Below are positions 23,286-33,053 of a stretch of DNA of 64,000 nucleotides, in pieces; position 1 is the first letter of the stretch, and each line of letters begins with the position of its first letter. Location of the stretch: NCBI GenBank assembly GCA_028641055.1, contig CM054060.1, positions 208,654,445 through 208,718,444 of the forward strand, in the 5' to 3' direction. The position numbers and the translations under genes were made by a program. A model generated the notes under the pieces. It saw nothing but the letters and a program-made list of their open reading frames with translations. It did not search any database and was not told where the DNA came from. This DNA is from Alopecurus myosuroides (taxonomy: Eukaryota; Streptophyta; Magnoliopsida; Poales; Poaceae).

Positions 23286-26200
23286 TGTAACATCCCAAAT
23301 TTTGCTTATAAAGCGTTGGTGGTGTTGTGTTCATTGCATAGCATGCATGTAAAATTTAAATCAAATTTGAATTTGAAATTAATAAGATTCGACCAGAAAC
23401 CACTTAATGTGGTCACCCAAAATTTGAATTTAAAACATTTTCAAATTTGGCAAACCAAGATATGGTTTTGTTGGGAATTTTGTGAGCTTTCCAAAAACTA
23501 TTTTTGCCAATTTTTCTTGTTGCAAAAAGGCCCTCAAAACTTTGTTTTAGTTTTGTTTTTAAAAGGGAGAAGGACCTCTATGAAGTTTTATCCTTTTCCA
23601 GGGGTTTTTGGCAATTTCTCCTTTTGTCTTCTACCTCAGGCAGGCAGACACCTGTGCGCCCTCACCGCCGGCCTCGCACGGCCACCTCCTGCTTGCCAGT
23701 CGAGCGCGAGGAGAAGTCCCAGACGTTGCCCTGCTCCTCTCCTGCATCTCCCTCTCTCTCGGCGCGTCCTCTCTCTCTCTCTCTCTCTCTTTGCAGCACA
23801 AGACCAAACCCTAGCCTACTTGCTCCGGCCGCCGCTCGCCGCCGCTGTTCCCAGCCATCCGTGGCCACGGCGAGCACACCACCGACACCGCCACATTCTC
23901 CTCTACCTCCACGCCGAACGCCTCTTCCCGGGGCCACCGGAATTTACCGAACTGGGAGGTTCTTCCTCAACTCCGGCCGGCGAGCTCTTCCCCGATTCCG
24001 GCGCCTCTGCCGCTCCCCCGTCCTCGCTGACCACCTCCCAAGCTCCGCGGTGAACTCCCGCACCTGCTGGTCCCTTCGCCCTGCCCCCTTTCCCTCGGTA
24101 GCCACTCGCCCCCGTGCGCCGCTGTCCGCCACCGCGTCGATGGACGGCGTGGTCGCCCGGCGACCCAAAAGGAGCGGCGCCGCCACCATCAGCTCGGCCT
24201 CGACCCCCTTCAGCCCATGGTATAGTTTGATTTCCTTTTGGCGCGCGAAATCGCCGGCTTGGAGGTGGAGTCAGTGAAGAACATGCCATGTGATGTCACG
24301 CTTGTGTCACAGTGACGTCATAATCGTGTTCTTTTTGTTTTCCAGAAAATGTTTAAGTAATTGCAGAATATGAGTAAAATTTGTAATTCAATAACTATTG
24401 TTTTATACCTCAGAAAAATAAAATTAAGTTATAGAAATGTTCAGAAAAATATACTCTACATGAATATGTCACTTTTATACATGTTTGAAAAAGTTGAAAA
24501 TTGAACATTATTTGAGTTTAATTAATTAATTTAAAATAGAGAAAATAAGTTTTTAATCAATAAAATTGGAAAATTAAAAGTTATATACCAAAATGCTCAA
24601 AATGACAAATGCAACCTAGTTCTGATGTTTTCAAACCCGTTTGACCAATTAAAGTGGTACACACTTTCAGAATTGCCCGAAGTGCCCCTCCGGGGTCTAT
24701 TTCGGGCCAATTTCAGAAAAACTGCATAATTACCTTACGAACACTAGCAACCCAAAGAACATGTTTAGGGATTTATTTCAGTGCATTCATTTGCTCATGC
24801 ATACATATTGTGCATTGCATAGATGCCATGTTTGATTGTTGTTTCTCTTCCGGTGTTTTGCTTCCGATCGGTAGAACGTGACTCCGAAGAGAAGATCGAC
24901 AACGGCATGACGAATACTTGATCCTGATCGACAAGTCAAGCACTTATTTCGGAAGACTTTCTATGTTTTTCTTGAAGCAAGGCAAGCATAACCTCTTATC
25001 TGCCCATATATGATTTTGAAAGACTTTTTGACTCTCGTACAATGCACTCGATTTCAATGTATCTTGTGTCAGTAGTTAGAGTTATCCTATACCATACATA
25101 ACCTACTTATCCTGATCCACTACTCCTAGCAGCCATAGGCTTGATTGTGTTCAACGCCAAAGCCTTAAATATATTGTGCTTAGTCATACATGCTTGTTAT
25201 CTCTGCTCCATACGGTTGATGAACCAGAGTTGCGAATGAATCTAGTATGATAGGATGTTGTGGAAAGTTAAAAGAACTTGTTTAACATGATTTAAAGGTG
25301 TGGATGACGAGACCACAGAGGGTCTGTGGAGGTTGTCTCGTTCATGCCCCTAGGAGCGAGTTCTCTTCTTCGAGCCAAGACTGAGCGTGCATCCACACGG
25401 GGATTAGATTCCCCTCGGTGTCAACTTTCCTAGTTTATTCCATGAGTTGCCTAGTTTGGGCTTTCCATTTGGATTTGCGGGGATATCAAAACACTTTCAA
25501 AACTAGGATGTGGGGATGTATGGGCGCTCTGCGTGTAGGTAACCGTCGAGCATTGCGCACAACGATAGAGACCCGGCAGGAGATGGCCACTCCCTATTGG
25601 CGGACCATCTCTACTCGGAGCGACTCATGGAATAGGCGAAGCAAGGGAAAGGTCGTGGCCAACCTCCATCTGCCGACACTTGCCAGACTTGTGCTAATGA
25701 TCTGGCATCAAGAGTTGGCTGGCACGTGTGGTTAAAGTTGTACACCCCTGCAGGGTTAAATCTTTTCGAAAAGCCGTGTCCGCGGTTAAGGACGACTTGG
25801 TGACGGATTCTGTGATCATAGACAACTTGAACGGAATGATTAAAACTTGCTGATAACGTATGAAGGATGCCTCCTCGGAGATGCCGAGAGGGGTTACATT
25901 GTAGCATGAGTTACCGAAACATCTTGAGGTGGTGATCTTTGAAGCACGAGGTGCTGATATGATTTAGTGGTTTAAAAAGATGATGATATCAATAGTTGAG
26001 TAGTTTCCTCATCTGTTTCAAAACACTTCATGAGACGTGCTATTCCTTCCTCAACTAGGAAAACAAAGATGGCTTTATGCAAAATAACCTTCATAACTCT
26101 TTCTAAAAGAAGTAAATATATAATAGGTTAACTAAGTCTTGTTGAGTACGTCCAGTACTCATGTTTGCTTCAACTTGGTTCAGGTGGAGTTCCTCAGTCT

Positions 26201-26869
26201 GGTGGTGATTCAACGTGGACATCGACGAGTAGTTTGGGGTTCCCAGGTAGCAGCCTGGAATCTATGGGCTGGGACGTTGCCTTATGTTGCAGCCTCTTAG
26301 GACTTTTTGGTTATTGTTGACTAGCAACATAATTTTCCTTCCGTTGTCTGATGTAATGTTGGGTCGTGTGACCTCTGTTGGTAGGCTATACTCTAGTAAC
26401 ACCTGTTTAATACAACTTCCTTGTGTAGAGTACTGTTTTGATCGGTTGTTGGTTCCGAGCTCATTGTTATGTAGTTTTGGCTATGCCTGCATAGTTGTCG
26501 CAGTCGAGGGGTTGTGGAGCCGATGATCCATGTCCGAGCCCGCCTGCCGATGTGATTCGGCCTGGGGCGAGGTAACCCCAGTAACCCTCGATTGTTGTTG
26601 CACTTTCTGGAGACATAGCAGCTCTGTATAGCTTTGGTCCCGTTTCCTTCAGTTTCATTCGACTCGTGGACGCTTGGTTATGCATAGTTGGTTATGACTA
26701 GCATGGACACAAGGAGTAGTAGTACCGTGGTGATCCGACCTACGTGCCGATGAATACGGTCCGCCTGCCGTTGTTTGTTGCGGCCGGGGCTGGTAACCCT
26801 GAAGCCCTTGTGGGTCCATGTCTAGGAGCACATAACAGTATGTATACCTATGGGTCCGGGGTCGTGACA
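23286..26869 (+). repeat. element F 3' LTR
   Basis: 3584 bp, starting TGTAACATCCC and ending GTCGTGACA. It carries a 22-bp CT microsatellite (23769-23790) and extra GC-rich sequence relative to the 5' LTR, which explains most of the 98-bp length difference. Its divergence from the 5' LTR is visibly greater than that between the G LTRs. Confidence 0.92.
25746..25785 (+). promoter_or_regulatory. twin-palindrome module, element F 3' LTR
   Basis: CCCTGCAGGG (25746-25755, perfect), spacer TTAAAT, CTTTTCGAAAAG (25762-25773, perfect), CCGTGT, CCGCGG (25780-25785). This is the best preserved F copy. Confidence 0.7.
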
Positions 26870-27374
26870 ACTTTGCTGTCAACCAAAGTGTCCAATTATG
26901 TGAAAATTTACTTTCTAATAAAAGATATGACAAATGCCTTTATGCAAATTAGCCTTGAAACTCCACCAGCCAAATATGCATGTAAAATAGAAACTTTCCA
27001 TTTATTATACCACCATAGTGTCACTTGCCACCATTGCTCAGAATAATCTGACCTCCTTTCGAAGGCTACATATTCCAACATGCAGGTTGTTCGGATTCAG
27101 AGTGATCTACGTAGGTCTCGTTACTCCACTCAACATGTTTGTTTGCCTGTGGCACAAATTGAATATTGGAGCCCTACTACTTATTATTTGGTACTTGTAT
27201 ATTTGTGCTAGCTTCCGCTATTCAAATTGTAAAGAATTTTGTTCTCTGGATTAATCGCTAGATATGAGATACATTTGCCTCTTTGAATATATATCTAGTT
27301 GTGTGTGCTGGTGAACGGTCCAGGGGCTAGTACTACACGTAACAGTATAGCCTGTATTAGGTTGTACTACTACA

Positions 27375-27388
27375 GATGGTATCAGAGA
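27375..27388 (+). other. primer-binding site of element A
   Basis: GATGGTATCAGAGA follows the LTR end TACTACA. TGGTATCAGA fits initiator methionine tRNA. Confidence 0.85.
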
Positions 27389-27939
27389 AATGTGTTGACC
27401 GTAGGAACGAGACCTTAGAAAATGGATTAGGAAAATCCATATGATGAAAAATTATTTTTCCACATCCTTTATACATTCTTATTTTGACTCTATTCTTGTA
27501 ATCTTCTTATCTTTATCTCCTACTTCCAACTCATATTTTTCAAATCATAGTGGAGATTACCATAGAGAAGAAAATTCGATTTAACATAAAGGAGATTCAC
27601 CTCAAGATAGAGAAGAAGGCTTACTACAAGAAGGATACACGATGCATGCTATTGGAGCTATCTGAAGACACTAGGTTTTTCACCACATAGTCTTCCTAGT
27701 TTTAGTTACCGTGTTGGGTGTTGACCATATTAATATATGGTAATGATAGTCCGAGTATTTTCAACTGTTTTGTTTTCAAAACTTTATCGGTATTTTCGTA
27801 GGAATCTATATCTTATTTTTGAAAACTATTTTAAAGTGTTTGGTTTGCTCATCAATTGATTGTTAAGTGTTGCTTTGTTAGTAAGGGTAGCTATTTTCTT
27901 TAGTACTATCCATCTAAACTTATGTATGCTAACAAATAG
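27389..27939 (+). other. untranslated leader of element A
   Basis: AT-rich sequence between the primer-binding site and the gag start codon. No domain, repeat or long frame is seen. Confidence 0.6.
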
Positions 27940-29094
27940 ATGCCTCCCCGTCGGGACCCCAACCGCAACAAAGAGGAGAGAGAACAACAACAACAACATG
28001 GAGAACGCAGTGACCCAACTTGCACAGCTGATGGCGCAGTACATCACCCACAACAACAACAACCCACCCCACCACCACCACAGGTGGACATGCTCACTCG
28101 TTTCCTGAGGCCGAGGCCAGAAAAGTTCTCTAGTGCACCAAAAACCATGATTGTTCTTGACTGGCTATGTTCTGTGAACAAAGACCTAGTGACAATGGGA
28201 TGCACTGATGCTGAGAAGGTGAGGTTTGCCGCTCACTTGCTGGAAGGAAAAGCCACTTCCTGGTGGGATAACTATCAGATAACCCATCCTATTGCTGATG
28301 TTACTCGGGAGATGTTCGACGAAGGATTTAAGAATGCACATGTCTCAACTGAAGTGATGAGTCTGAAACGGAGGGAGTTCCGTAACTTGGGTCAGTACCA
28401 ACGCTCTGTCACGGAGTACATTGATGAATTCAGCAACCTAGCTTGCTATGCTCCTAAAGATGTGGACACAGATGCCAAGAGGCGCGATAAGTTTCTGGAT
28501 GGACTAAATGATGATCTGGCTATTCAACTCTCAGTGGTTCACATTACCAACTTCCAAGAACTCATTGACAAGGCAGTCATTCTAGAGGGAAAGTACCAGC
28601 AAGCAGATAAACACAAGAGGAAGCACAATGGTAGCAACCACATCTCTCGATCACATTAGAGGGTCTGTACTCACCACGACAGTGGAAATTCTGGACACCA
28701 TATGGATGAAGGTAATGGGCATAATCAAAGTGAAGGCAACAAACATAAGCATGATGAAGGGAACAACCACAACCATAGATGCTACAGAGGTAACGATCAA
28801 GATGGAAACCAAGGCCATCACAATGGAGGCAATGTCCATAACCGTAATAACAACCACGCAGGAAAGAAGGATATCATTCAAGTGGAATGCTTCAAGTGCA
28901 AGAAGATGGGGCACTATGCAAACGACTGTTCGGAGAAGATAACCGATGGAGGATCCAAACCAAACCCGTTCCGGAAGGCAACTGCGAACCATGCGAACGT
29001 GGAGGAAGTATATGATGCAGCAGACCCTATGGCTGGTATGTTCTTCATTGGTTCATACCCCGCAATAGTACTTATCAATACTGGTGCATCATAG
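27940..29094 (+). pseudogene. gag-pro (degenerate): gag and truncated protease of element A
   Basis: One frame runs from ATG 27940 to TAG 29092-29094, with an internal TAG at 28657-28659. It begins with a Gln/His/Pro-rich segment. A Gypsy-type gag core follows at about residues 55-215, with the LEGKATSWWDNY block near residues 104-115 and the YIDEFSNL block near 163-170. A His/Asn-rich linker comes next, then a zinc knuckle CFKCKKMGHYANDC. Gag forms the particle and binds genomic RNA. The frame ends in a protease start reading LINTGAS, where the family active site is D-T/S-G-A; the catalytic aspartate is therefore asparagine and a stop follows. No reverse transcriptase, RNase H or integrase follows, so A depended on other elements for copying. 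I chose the ATG because the frame is open from there and it lies a normal distance from the primer-binding site. Confidence 0.85.
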
Positions 29095-29297
29095 TCATTC
29101 ATATCAATTGCATCCATGGATACGAGTTAGCAAGCTACTGAGTTACTTAAAGGATAAGATATGGAACCACAAATATTATTAATGATACCAAGTTGATTTC
29201 TCTTAAGGGGGTTAGCCTAAAGATTTACTAAACCATCCACACCTATATGCTAGCCATTCCGAATCTCGGGACGAGATTCATCTTAAGGGGGTTAGTC
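29095..29297 (+). other. polyprotein tail remnant and polypurine tract of element A
   Basis: After the broken protease the sequence passes to an asparagine-leucine-glycine-threonine-arginine-phenylalanine tail (around 29260-29285) and the purine-rich TTAAGGGGGTTAGTC (29283-29297) before the 3' LTR. The same string CTTAAGGGGGTTAG also occurs at about 29211-29224, which hints that repeated purine tracts mediated the deletion of pol. Confidence 0.65.
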
Positions 29298-29628
29298 TGT
29301 AACATTCCAAATTTTTCATTTAGAATGTTTTCCATTTAGAGCATATGCATAGCATGGCATCATTTGAAAACCTATATTTGAGTGTTGCATTTTGAACCCC
29401 AAAATAAAAACCATGTTTTAAAAAGCCCAAAATATTTCTATAAGGCGTTTATAAGCCAAAGGATATTTGAATATTTTATTTTGATCAAAATCACTCCAAA
29501 ATAACGTATTATGATAGAGTATTAAATTTAATTTTTTTAGAAATTTAAATCACCTGATTCCGAGTTGTATTTTGAAATCTATGAAAGTTTTAAGAAAAAG
29601 ATCCGGCCCAAGCGCAACAGCCAGCAGG

Positions 29629-30416
29629 TGAAAGTACACAATGGTCAACTAGAGGGGGGGGGGGTTGAATCGGTGACCTAATTTTAATCCTTTTTCACTT
29701 TTAGATGGGCTTTAGCAAGTAAACAACTTGGTTATCTAGATGTGCAACTAGGTAGACACCCTATGTGATAAGCAACAAGTATGCAACAGAAGTAAAAGTA
29801 AGGCACAAGATAACCACAAGTGATAAACACGGAGACAAGAATATGTTTCCCGTAGTTCCTTCTTGAAAGAAGTACGTCTACGTTGGAGAGGTGGGGAGCC
29901 ACCTAGGCACTCCTCAAAATTCTCCTTGAGCTTCTTGACAAAACCACGCGGAAAAATTTCTAAGGACCCGAGGGACAGAAATTTGCCCCAGAATATTCCG
30001 GGCAAAAATCCGCCCCACCTTCTGTGCGCGGGCACCTGCGAAACCTCCAAATTCTGCTAAGGACCTGGGGGGCCGGATATTTGCCCCGGAAATTTCCGGG
30101 CAAATTTCCGCCCCGGCTTCTGTGCGCGGGCAGATGGAGTTATATACTTAGTCGTTTGAAGAAACCAGAGGGGCCGGAATATTCTGGTGCTGGGGCCGGA
30201 TATTCCTGCCTATATCCACCGGAATTTCCGGGGGCAGAACCTGAATAATCTGGCTGCAGTAAAAATCTTCTTCAGAACTCCTTTGTGAAATTCTCCGAGA
30301 GTATTATCGTTAATCATCTGAGAGACCAGCTGTAGACACTTAAACAACATTGTTAGTAGAGGGGATAACCGTGTTGTTATCATCACCAAAATCATTAGAG
30401 GGATCATGAGCTTTCA
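29629..30416 (-). repeat. element B 3' LTR, internally deleted (788 bp)
   Basis: Matches the 5' LTR at both ends but lacks about 0.6 kb corresponding to roughly 56060-56640. The missing part includes the TATA box at 56453-56462. The remaining part keeps several CCGGAA(A/T)nTTCCGG palindromes. Confidence 0.9.
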
Positions 30417-30430
30417 ATCTCCCCCTTTTT
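30417..30430 (-). other. polypurine tract of element B
   Basis: Minus-strand AAAAAGGGGGAGAT directly precedes the 3' LTR start TGAAAG. Similar tracts lie at 30663-30675 and 32985-32994. Confidence 0.85.
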
Positions 30431-30662
30431 GGTGAGTGATGACAACACGGTATTCGCATAGAGATAATCTAACAATGCGATAGAAATTAAACATCACAGA
30501 TAGGCATATATAGGAGACATGCCTCCCAATAATATGAGTTCACACAAACGAATCCACGAATAACGAGCACGAGTGAAACGAAGTTCGAAAAACACACGAA
30601 GAGATAAAGAAGGATAAAAAACGAGGAAACCCACCCTAGCAAATCCCCGCGATCTCTAGGTC

Positions 30663-30675
30663 TTCTCCCCCTTTG
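30663..30675 (-). other. additional polypurine-tract-like motif of element B
   Basis: Minus-strand CCAAAGGGGGAGA lies between the envelope-like ORF and the true polypurine tract. Confidence 0.5.
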
Positions 30676-30728
30676 GCATCAGGACACCAAAAAGAGAGAA
30701 CAATGCACTACGCCCCAAGGAACAAGCT

Positions 30729-32171
30729 CTAATCCTGGGGGTATTTCTCCTCTTCCTCACTGGCAGTGGCAATGTCCTCATCATCAGCAACATCCAGATT
30801 CCATTCCACATCACGGTTGTTCCAGTTGAGGTAAGGAATCCTCTCAGGAAGAGTAGCAGGAACATTGGGAATGTTGAGTGCAGTCATGATGGCGCGCTGA
30901 TTCTCTTGAATGTTGCGGCGCTCGACATAGGCATTGTAGTTCTCCTTGTGGATGCACACATTCATGCACATCAACTTCTCAATGGCACGAACTATCCAGG
31001 AGCGCTTCTTGGTACCAGGAGGAGCACGACACATGCGAGGATCACGGTGGCCCTGACCGGTTGCACTGACATCATGAGCAGCCTGGGAAGTGTGAGCACT
31101 CTTCTTGTACAGTTTCACGTCCTTGTGCGACTCACAGTCCATCTCAAGATCCTCACGCAGTTGAGCAGGGTACCGTGACTTGATGAGCTTCATGATGTAG
31201 GGAGCATATGGTGGCACTTTGTGGTGGAAGAGAGTGAAGTGGATCTCGTTGAAGATGAAATCCATCACATCAATCTTGTGGCTCTCAGTGTCCTCAAGGT
31301 TACCCTCAGTGAATGTCAGAAAGGCATGGTGCATGAGGTTCACCAGGCCGCCACTGATCTCATCATTGTTGCCTCCACTAGGGGTAATGGTCTCCCTGAA
31401 CATATGCAGAAGGATGTCATATATAGGATAGAGACCCTTCGTAGAGCCCACAGTGCCAGTAGGACCATACAGCTCAATCAGCTTGTTCTTCTCATACTCC
31501 ATCCCGTGAATGTGCATACGAGTACCCTGAGGAAAGTCGAGGCCAGCAAATGGGTATCCAAGCTCAGAAGCAAAGTCATGGAATGTGGTGGTGAGAAAGT
31601 GCAGGCCAGACATCCAGGACATACCAATCTCCTCAGATTCATCAAAGACCAGGGTGGCGAAGAACTGCTGGATGAAGGTGGTATTGTAGGAGCACTAGGT
31701 CTCCATGAGATGGCGCAGTCCCAGAAGCTCAGCAAGATTGACAGAATCGTTGAAATATGCAGGGTTGGCAGCCATGTGGGCGAAGTTGATGTATTTCATT
31801 AGACATACAAGCTTGCTCATCATAGTGTAGACTTGCTTGAAGAGAGTTTCCTGCTCAGAATGCCAAAAGCAAGAATCTATGGTTGGATCTTGAGGACCCT
31901 CTGTGTACTAGGCCTTGGTGCGCCGTGCCTTGAACTCAGTAACAGACATGGTGACCACATTGAGAACAGTCTTGCCCTGTTGCCTGCTGGCCCTGCGAGC
32001 GGCCCTGTCAACGTTGCGCTCCATCTCATAGGCTTGCTCCTCATCACGCTGACGGCGATGAGTCTCAGCCTCGTCAACAAACACTCCCTCATAATCCTCC
32101 CTCAAATTGCGCCATCGCTTGCGAGATCTAGTCACCTTGGGGGGCCTAGAGCTTGAACCATCGGGATCCAT
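30729..32171 (-). pseudogene. envelope-like third ORF of element B
   Basis: One minus-strand frame of 480 codons runs from ATG 32171 to the stop at 30729. It is broken by in-frame TAG at 31908-31910 and at about 31697. Both stops can be explained by CAG-to-TAG changes. The N-terminal 90 residues are very basic and charged. The middle (about residues 180-330) holds hydrophobic and aromatic-rich segments, and the C-terminus is acidic. I see no convincing signal peptide, transmembrane anchor or furin-like site, so the term envelope-like rests on its position after pol, as in SIRE/Maximus elements, not on seen fusion features. A plant-transposon accessory protein of unknown role is the alternative. 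Confidence 0.65.
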
Positions 32172-33053
32172 GGGGTGAGGAACGGATGTGCGGTCTCTTG
32201 ATCTGCAAAAGGCAGCCGGAAGACGAAGAAGGGAGGCGAGAGGGCCTCCCGGGAGGCTCGGAGGCGGCGGCTGCGGTTGGGGGCGGAGGAGGCGAGGGGA
32301 GGGAAAAAGAATCTGGAACTTCCCCTCCCGTCGCCTATTCATAGCCCCCAGCCTATTACTCTGGAATATTCCGGTGTTAAGGCCGGAAATTTCCGGGGGC
32401 CGGAATTTTAGTCGGAGATTCCGCCCCAAATTCCCGGTGTGCCTTCTGCGAGGGGGCACGCAGGATTTTGGGATGAAATTTTTGGAAAATCTCGAGCCTC
32501 GGAAATTTCCGGGGCATAAGACACAGAATATTCCAGGCATCAGATATTTGCACCAAAAATTTCCACCCAAATTTCCGGTGTTCCTTCTGTGAGCAGGCAC
32601 TAGGGGAATGGGGGGAAATTTCTGAGGCAATTATCAGAGGCCGGAAATTTCCGGGCCTCAGGACAGAATTTCTGGGGTTCCCGCACAAACCGAGTTTTGG
32701 AAAAATAGGATAAGATGTGAGCCACCAAAACAGGGAAAAACACGACAAAGAGAAAAACACAAACACAAGCACGAGAAAGAGGAAACGAGACAAACAAAGA
32801 GTAAAAGTGTTGGTGGCCAAAGCCACCGTTTTTGAGTGTATAGCAAGGAGCCGCGAAGATATATCTTGGGCCCAAAAGTATGACTCACGTTGAAGCACAA
32901 TAAGTCACGTAATGACTAGATATGCCTGAAGTTTTGATTGTTTTGCGCATGATAGGAGGAGTGTTGGTTCATGAGTTTAAATACGCTCCCCCTATGTCCA
33001 TGTCTACATCTAAACTTAGATAACATGTGTAGTGGGGGTACATATGCAAGGGT
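32172..33053 (-). repeat. pol to envelope-like spacer with palindrome-rich repeats
   Basis: Between 32350 and 32660 there are at least two diverged repeats of about 120 bp. Each contains copies of CGGAAATTTCCGG or CGGAATATTCCGG and a (C)TTCTG(C/T)GAG...GGCAC stretch. Related units are found in both LTRs of B (about 29930-30240 and 56490-56940). A minus-strand purine run (GGGGGAGCG, 32985-32994) near the end of pol resembles the polypurine tract. Nothing coding is seen; frames here read the repeats. Confidence 0.7.

Larger units (their letters stand above)
5550..26869 (+). mobile_element. element F: decayed Gypsy retrotransposon with about 3.5-kb LTRs, inside the A 5' LTR
   Basis: F begins TGTAACATCCC at 5550 and ends GTCGTGACA at 26869. 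The flanking TSDs are ACATT (5545-5549) and ACTTT (26870-26874), one mismatch apart, probably a later mutation. The 5' LTR is 3486 bp and the 3' LTR 3584 bp. The interior without G is about 3.7 kb and runs from a primer-binding site at 9041 to a G-rich polypurine tract at 23265-23285. Coding sequence survives only as fragments without an open frame (reverse transcriptase, an RNase H-proximal part, an integrase C-terminal part). The order RT then RNase H and the C-terminal motifs are those of Gypsy chromoviruses. F must be younger than A and older than G. Confidence 0.9.
3365..27374 (+). repeat. element A 5' LTR (3365-5549 and 26875-27374), split by element F
   Basis: The LTR starts TGTAACATTCC at 3365 and ends TACTACA at 27374, directly before the primer-binding site. 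F interrupts it after 2185 bp. It matches the 3' LTR segments 29298-29628 and 57123-59408 throughout, with scattered substitutions and small indels. Its joined length is about 2685 bp. Confidence 0.92.

Noticed and set aside
23504..24277. 257-codon frame in the F 3' LTR (and 208 codons in the 5' LTR)
   Set aside because: Frame and end are not conserved between the two LTRs or in D, and composition is Pro/Ser/Arg-rich from GC-rich DNA.
31221..31802. 193-codon plus-strand frame
   Set aside because: Shadow of the minus-strand envelope-like ORF; no independent motif.
30729..32171. Calling the third ORF of B a true envelope gene
   Set aside because: No signal peptide, membrane anchor or cleavage site could be seen; only its position supports the term.
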